Under the pieces are notes generated by a model. The model saw nothing but the letters and a program-made list of their open reading frames with translations. It ran no database searches and was not told where the DNA came from. A stretch of 64,000 bases of DNA from Duganella aquatilis. Its GTDB lineage: Bacteria; Pseudomonadota; Gammaproteobacteria; Burkholderiales; Burkholderiaceae_D. The position numbers were made by a program, and so were the translations under genes. Every line of letters begins with the position of its first letter. Positions within the stretch are counted from its first letter, which is position 1. The stretch is from assembly GCF_009674565.1 (NCBI RefSeq), contig NZ_WKJL01000003.1:62001-126000 (forward strand), given 5' to 3'. Below are positions 60,341 through 64,000 of this stretch, in pieces.

Positions 60341-61681
60341 CTGCATCGCCAGCGCGTTGTGGCGCTCGATGATCACCGGCAGGTCGATCGTGCAGAGCTG
60401 CCCCTCGCGCACCACCACCTTGCCGTTGATGATGCTGTAGGCGACATTCGGCGGCGTGCAGAACACCAGCGCCGCCACCGGATCGTGCAGCGCGCCGGCC
60501 ATGCCGATGCCATCCAGCCGGAACATGACGATATCCGCCGACATGCCAGGCTTGATGGCGCCGATGTCGTCGCGGTTCAGCACTTTGGCGCCGCCCAGCG
60601 TGGCCACTTCCAGCGCCTGGCGCGCGGTCATCGCATCCGGACCGAATCCCACCCGCTGCAACAGCATCGCCTGGCGCACTTCGCCCATCATATGGCCGGC
60701 GTCGTTCGACGCGCTGCCGTCGACGCCCAGTCCCACCGGCACGCCCCGGTCCAGCATCTTGCGGATCGGCGCGATGCCGGAGGCCAAGCGCATATTGGAG
60801 CATGGACAGTGCGCCACGCCGGTGCCGGTGCGCGCGAACAGGTGGATGCCGTCGTCGTCCAGCTGCACGCAGTGGGCATGCCATACGTCCGGACCTACCC
60901 AGCCACAATCCTCGGCATATTCGGCCGGCGTCATGTTGAACTTTTCGCGGCTGTAGGCGATGTCGTTGACGTTTTCCGCCAGGTGCGTGTGCATGGAGAC
61001 GCCGTAGCTGCGCGCCATTCGGGCCGATTCCTTCATCAGATCCTGCGACACCGAGAACGGCGAGCATGGCGCCACCACCACGCGCTGCATGGCGTGGCGG
61101 CTGGCGTCATGGTACGTCTCGATCAGGCGCTGGGTGTCCTTGAGGATGGCGCCCTCCTCTTCCACCACGCGGTCCGGCGGCAGGCCGCCTTTCGACTGGC
61201 CGACGCTCATGGCGCCGCGCGCGGCATGGAAGCGCATGCCGATCTTCTGCGCGGCCGCGATGCTGTCATCGAGCTTGCAGTCATTCGGGTAGATGTAGAG
61301 ATGGTCGCTGCTGGTGGTGCAGCCGGACAGGATCAGTTCCGCCATCGCGGTCAGCGTCGAGACGTGGATCATTTCCGCCGTCAGGCCGGCCCACAGCGGA
61401 TAGAGATTGGTCAGCCAGTTGAATAGCTCGCCGTTCTGCGCGGCGGGAATGGCGCGCGTCAGGCTTTGGTACATATGGTGGTGGGTGTTGACCAGGCCCG
61501 GCATGACCACGTGGCCGCTGGCGTCGATGATCTCGTCGGCGTCCTGCGGCAATTCGGCGCTGCTGCCCACCTGCTCGATGACGTTGTCGCGGATGTAGAC
61601 CGCGCCGTCGGCGATCTCGCGCCGCGCATCATCCATGGTGACCAGCACGCGGGCGTTTTTAATCAGTAGTGTTTTGCTCAT
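60332..61681 (-). CDS. 8-oxoguanine deaminase-type amidohydrolase (AtzB/TrzN-like)
   Basis: 449 residues with metal-ligand motifs in order: GLVNTHHHMYQSL, MHTHLAE, WHAHCVQLD and GVDGSASND. The sequence TCTSSDHLYI-like GCTTSSDHLYIYPND and PCSPFSVS fit the cyclic amidine deaminase group that includes 8-oxoguanine deaminase and hydroxydechloroatrazine hydrolase. Start overlaps the hydrolase stop upstream (ATGA). Likely purine salvage; exact substrate uncertain. Confidence 0.85.
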   Translation of the reverse strand: MSKTLLIKNARVLVTMDDARREIADGAVYIRDNVIEQVGSSAELPQDADEIIDASGHVVMPGLVNTHHHMYQSLTRAIPAAQNGELFNWLTNLYPLWAGLTAEMIHVSTLTAMAELILSGCTTSSDHLYIYPNDCKLDDSIAAAQKIGMRFHAARGAMSVGQSKGGLPPDRVVEEEGAILKDTQRLIETYHDASRHAMQRVVVAPCSPFSVSQDLMKESARMARSYGVSMHTHLAENVNDIAYSREKFNMTPAEYAEDCGWVGPDVWHAHCVQLDDDGIHLFARTGTGVAHCPCSNMRLASGIAPIRKMLDRGVPVGLGVDGSASNDAGHMMGEVRQAMLLQRVGFGPDAMTARQALEVATLGGAKVLNRDDIGAIKPGMSADIVMFRLDGIGMAGALHDPVAALVFCTPPNVAYSIINGKVVVREGQLCTIDLPVIIERHNALAMQLV

Positions 61682-63696
61682 TGGGCGTAAAGGTAGTTGC
61701 AGCTTTGATCGGCGCTGTCGCGGGCCAGGATGCGGTCGTACAGGCCGACGTTTTCCTTCAGCGTGCGTTCCACGTCTTCCGCCAGCAGCAGGCCGGCGGC
61801 GACCTGGCGCTCTGCGGCGGTGCGCACGGCGGCCACGTAAGCGTCGCGCGTTGCGTAGCGTTCTTCCAGGCTGGGACGCGGATCGCCGGCCGCCACGCGT
61901 TCCGCCTCGGTGCGCGCGAACGGCACAAAGCTGCCGTCGAAACGCGACGTGGCCCAGGCAAAGCCGGTATCCGGCGCACGCAGGTTCCAGCCGGTGTGGG
62001 TGCCGAGCGGCGCTTGCAGTTCGACCAGGCGCACGCCGCCTTTGTCGTTGCCGTCGGCGTCCGGCGTCGGCACGCGGGTTTCGTAGTCGTCACCGTGTTT
62101 GGATGGTACGCCGCCCAGACGCGGTTCGCGCAGATTCTGCGCCGGCGGCGTCAGGCCGAAACCTTTGGGGAAGATGGCGCGGTAGTCGGCCACCGTGGTC
62201 AGCGTGCCGTCCGCCAGTTGCGGGTAAGCGCTGGCGGGCGGCTGCTTGCCGTTGACAGTCCAATCATCCAGCGCCACGATCAACGCGCGCATCGGCAGGT
62301 AATGGTCGCTGGTCGAGACGCAAGCGGTGAACGGCGCGCGCTTGCTGGAGCGGCCGACATAATGCTGCGCGCCCATGAAGCCGTAAATGCGCACATTGTC
62401 GGCCGGCGCCACATCACGCTCGCCGTCCGGCGTGGTGGCGATCAGCGAGGCGCCACGGTTCCAGAATTCGGTGGAAGTGTTCGCGACAATCAGCTTGGGC
62501 AGCTTGCCCTGTTTGTCGCGCGCCTTGTCGAGCGTGGACGCGGTAACGCCGGTGACGGGATCGCGCGATGGCGCACTGGTGAACGGAAACGCGTCGGCGG
62601 GATAGTCATGCTCCTCCATCATCGACGGATGGCGCGTCGGCTGCGCGAAGCGGCTGTTGAAGCCTGCGGAACCGCCTGCGCCGGGCACTTGCAGATAGGC
62701 GCCGCTGAATGCCAGCCTGCCGCCTTCATCCACGTTCAGGCCATCGTGCAGCATGCGGCCGATGACGCGGCCGGACTGGCTGATGCCGAACATCAGCACA
62801 TTGCGCGGCGCGGGAGCATTTTCAAAAGGATGATCGCGGAACCAGGACAGCAGGTCGCGGATGCCCGCCAGGCCGGCGCCGGTGACGTAAGGGTCTTTCG
62901 CCACATAGGTCAGTTCATAGATCGTGTCGGGCTGAAAGCCGCCCTCCAGCTGCACGCGGCCCGGACCGCCCTTCAGTTCCGGCTCGACGAAACGCCAGGC
63001 GCTGCGCGGGATGGGACGGCGCTTGTCGTCCGGACGCGCACGCGCCGTCAGCTGCGCATGCGGATCGTTGGACGTGGCCGGTTCATAGGTCAGGCCGCGC
63101 ATGCCAGCGTAGGTGGCGACATCCGTCGGCGCATTGACGGTGAATTCGTTCTGCACCTTGCCCTTGACGCCCTTGGCCACCGGCGGCACGAACACCAGCG
63201 GCCGCGGCGCCGGCGTGCCGGCTGCGGGCGGCGCGGATGGCGCCACGTCCCAGGTCCACGCGGAGAACAGCAGCGAAAAGCCGTGACGCATCAGGAAGCC
63301 GTCGCCCGCATCGGCGGCGGTGGTGGGATCATTGTATGCGGGACTGCGGCCGTTGACCTGGCCGAGGATGGCGATGTTGCCGCGATTGTTCACATCATAG
63401 AGCAAGGTAGTGGGCTGCGCGCCGCTGGGCCGCAGCAGCACAAACTCGCTGGAGAACAGCACGCGGCCTTTCTTGTCGCGCGGTGCGCGCTTCAAGTCGA
63501 CAATGAACGCATTGGCGGCGGCACGGGGATCGAGCGCGTAGTAAGCGATGCCGCGTATCTTTTCATACGCGCCGTATTCGCCAAAGGTGACGCCGGGTGC
63601 GAACGGCACGCGCTCAACCACTTCGATGCGCTCCACAGCCCCTTGCGCGGCCGAGACCAGCGCCATTGCCGCCAGCGCGGTCAGCGTGCGCCTCAT
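61678..63696 (-). CDS. Secreted alpha/beta hydrolase domain protein
   Basis: 672 residues from ATG 63696, fixed by an ATGA overlap with the upstream YbaK gene. Signal peptide RRTLTALAAMALVSAAQGA, then an alpha/beta-hydrolase fold with the nucleophile elbow MFGISQSGRVIGRMLHDG (GISQSG) and a repeated RPSGAQPTTLLYDVNNRGN N-terminal part, matching the large Abhydrolase_10 type. Substrate unknown. Part of a leftward operon with the deaminase. Confidence 0.8.
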   Translation of the reverse strand: MRRTLTALAAMALVSAAQGAVERIEVVERVPFAPGVTFGEYGAYEKIRGIAYYALDPRAAANAFIVDLKRAPRDKKGRVLFSSEFVLLRPSGAQPTTLLYDVNNRGNIAILGQVNGRSPAYNDPTTAADAGDGFLMRHGFSLLFSAWTWDVAPSAPPAAGTPAPRPLVFVPPVAKGVKGKVQNEFTVNAPTDVATYAGMRGLTYEPATSNDPHAQLTARARPDDKRRPIPRSAWRFVEPELKGGPGRVQLEGGFQPDTIYELTYVAKDPYVTGAGLAGIRDLLSWFRDHPFENAPAPRNVLMFGISQSGRVIGRMLHDGLNVDEGGRLAFSGAYLQVPGAGGSAGFNSRFAQPTRHPSMMEEHDYPADAFPFTSAPSRDPVTGVTASTLDKARDKQGKLPKLIVANTSTEFWNRGASLIATTPDGERDVAPADNVRIYGFMGAQHYVGRSSKRAPFTACVSTSDHYLPMRALIVALDDWTVNGKQPPASAYPQLADGTLTTVADYRAIFPKGFGLTPPAQNLREPRLGGVPSKHGDDYETRVPTPDADGNDKGGVRLVELQAPLGTHTGWNLRAPDTGFAWATSRFDGSFVPFARTEAERVAAGDPRPSLEERYATRDAYVAAVRTAAERQVAAGLLLAEDVERTLKENVGLYDRILARDSADQSCNYLYAQ

Positions 63697-64000
63697 GCGA
63701 CGCTCCCGCACACGTCGACCCACTGACCAGCAGTGACGGAGGCCAGCAAGGCCGGCGTGATGCGGATGGCGCTGTTGACCGAACCCGCTGCAGGCAGCAC
63801 TTCGTCAAAGTCGTTGAGCGTATGGTCGAGATAAATCGGCAGCGGCTGCGGCAGGCCGAACGGGCATACGCCGCCCACCGGATGGCTGGTCAGCGCCACC
63901 ACTTCGTCGGCACCCAGCATTTTGCCCTTGCCGAAAGTCTCTTTGAACTTGCGGTTATCGACGCGCGCGACACCGCTCGCCACGACGAGTATCACCCTGC
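63693..64000 (-). CDS. YbaK/EbsC-family deacylase, 3' part
   Basis: The frame is open to the window edge, so the gene starts to the right. Visible features: VILVVASGVARVDNRKFKE, then GVCPFGLP and the C-terminal LHxDFDEVLPAAGSVNSAIR-like DFDEVLPAAGSVNSAIRITP and VDVCGSVA, as in YbaK/ProX Cys-tRNA(Pro) deacylases, which clear mischarged tRNA. Its stop overlaps the hydrolase start (ATGA). Confidence 0.85.
   Translation of the reverse strand, partial: RVILVVASGVARVDNRKFKETFGKGKMLGADEVVALTSHPVGGVCPFGLPQPLPIYLDHTLNDFDEVLPAAGSVNSAIRITPALLASVTAGQWVDVCGSVA

Noticed and set aside
61669..63726. Plus-strand 685-codon frame opposite the alpha/beta hydrolase
   Set aside because: The minus strand has a signal peptide, a GxSxG elbow and coupled neighbours; the plus-strand frame has none.

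Overview
The window joins two different kinds of DNA. From about 39.74 kb to the right edge it is GC-rich betaproteobacterial chromosome. The gene content (lolC-lolD-tatD-comEC order, an rpfE-recJ pair, a PEP-CTERM protein) fits Oxalobacteraceae (Massilia/Duganella/Janthinobacterium type); this placement is inferred from gene content only. From base 1 to about 39.74 kb it is lower-GC accessory DNA that I read as most of one Tn7-like transposon inserted inside comEC.

Transposon core (1-5.6 kb): the 3' part of tnsB, then tnsC and a short tnsD/tniQ, each overlapping the next by one base. After two inserted genes (a BPSL0067-type amidase-like protein and an STY0301-type partner) comes a protein that resembles only the N-terminal half of Tn7 TnsE. 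The opposite transposon end is visible at 39,586-39,738: three spaced copies of a TnsB-site-like repeat, the last abutting a comEC gene cut after about 241 codons. The tnsA-proximal end lies left of the window.

Cargo (5.6-39.2 kb): a defence-island-like collection. It has a DUF5710-HipA kinase fusion; an XRE regulator with helically phased repeats in front of it; an AbrB/HEPN-like pair; a very large sacsin-type GHKL ATPase with a C-terminal DUF3883 domain, coupled to a NERD-nuclease/UvrD helicase; a DUF4238 protein; an uncharacterised two-gene unit (DUF2726 nuclease plus a 564-residue protein); a complete qatABCD operon; a SEC-C/nuclease-like protein; a cell-wall-directed cluster (a peptide with Cys/His hydrolase features, a barrel-like protein, membrane protein, lipoprotein); and two divergent large serine recombinases close to the transposon end.

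Chromosomal part (39.74-64 kb): the comEC 5' fragment, a LysR regulator divergent from an MFS exporter, a TatD DNase, LolD and LolC, a PEP-CTERM protein, a 2,653-residue SdrD-repeat surface protein with an internal five-repeat duplication, rpfE-recJ, a hypothetical protein, a Xre/RES toxin-antitoxin pair, a DUF2288 protein, an 8-oxoguanine-deaminase-type amidohydrolase, an alpha/beta hydrolase and the 3' part of a YbaK-type deacylase gene.

Most likely novel content: the GHKL-DUF3883 / NERD-UvrD pair and the DUF2726 two-gene unit, both as uncharacterised candidate defence systems, and the TnsE-half protein within a comEC-inserted Tn7-like element. All functional claims for these are inference from domains and neighbourhood.
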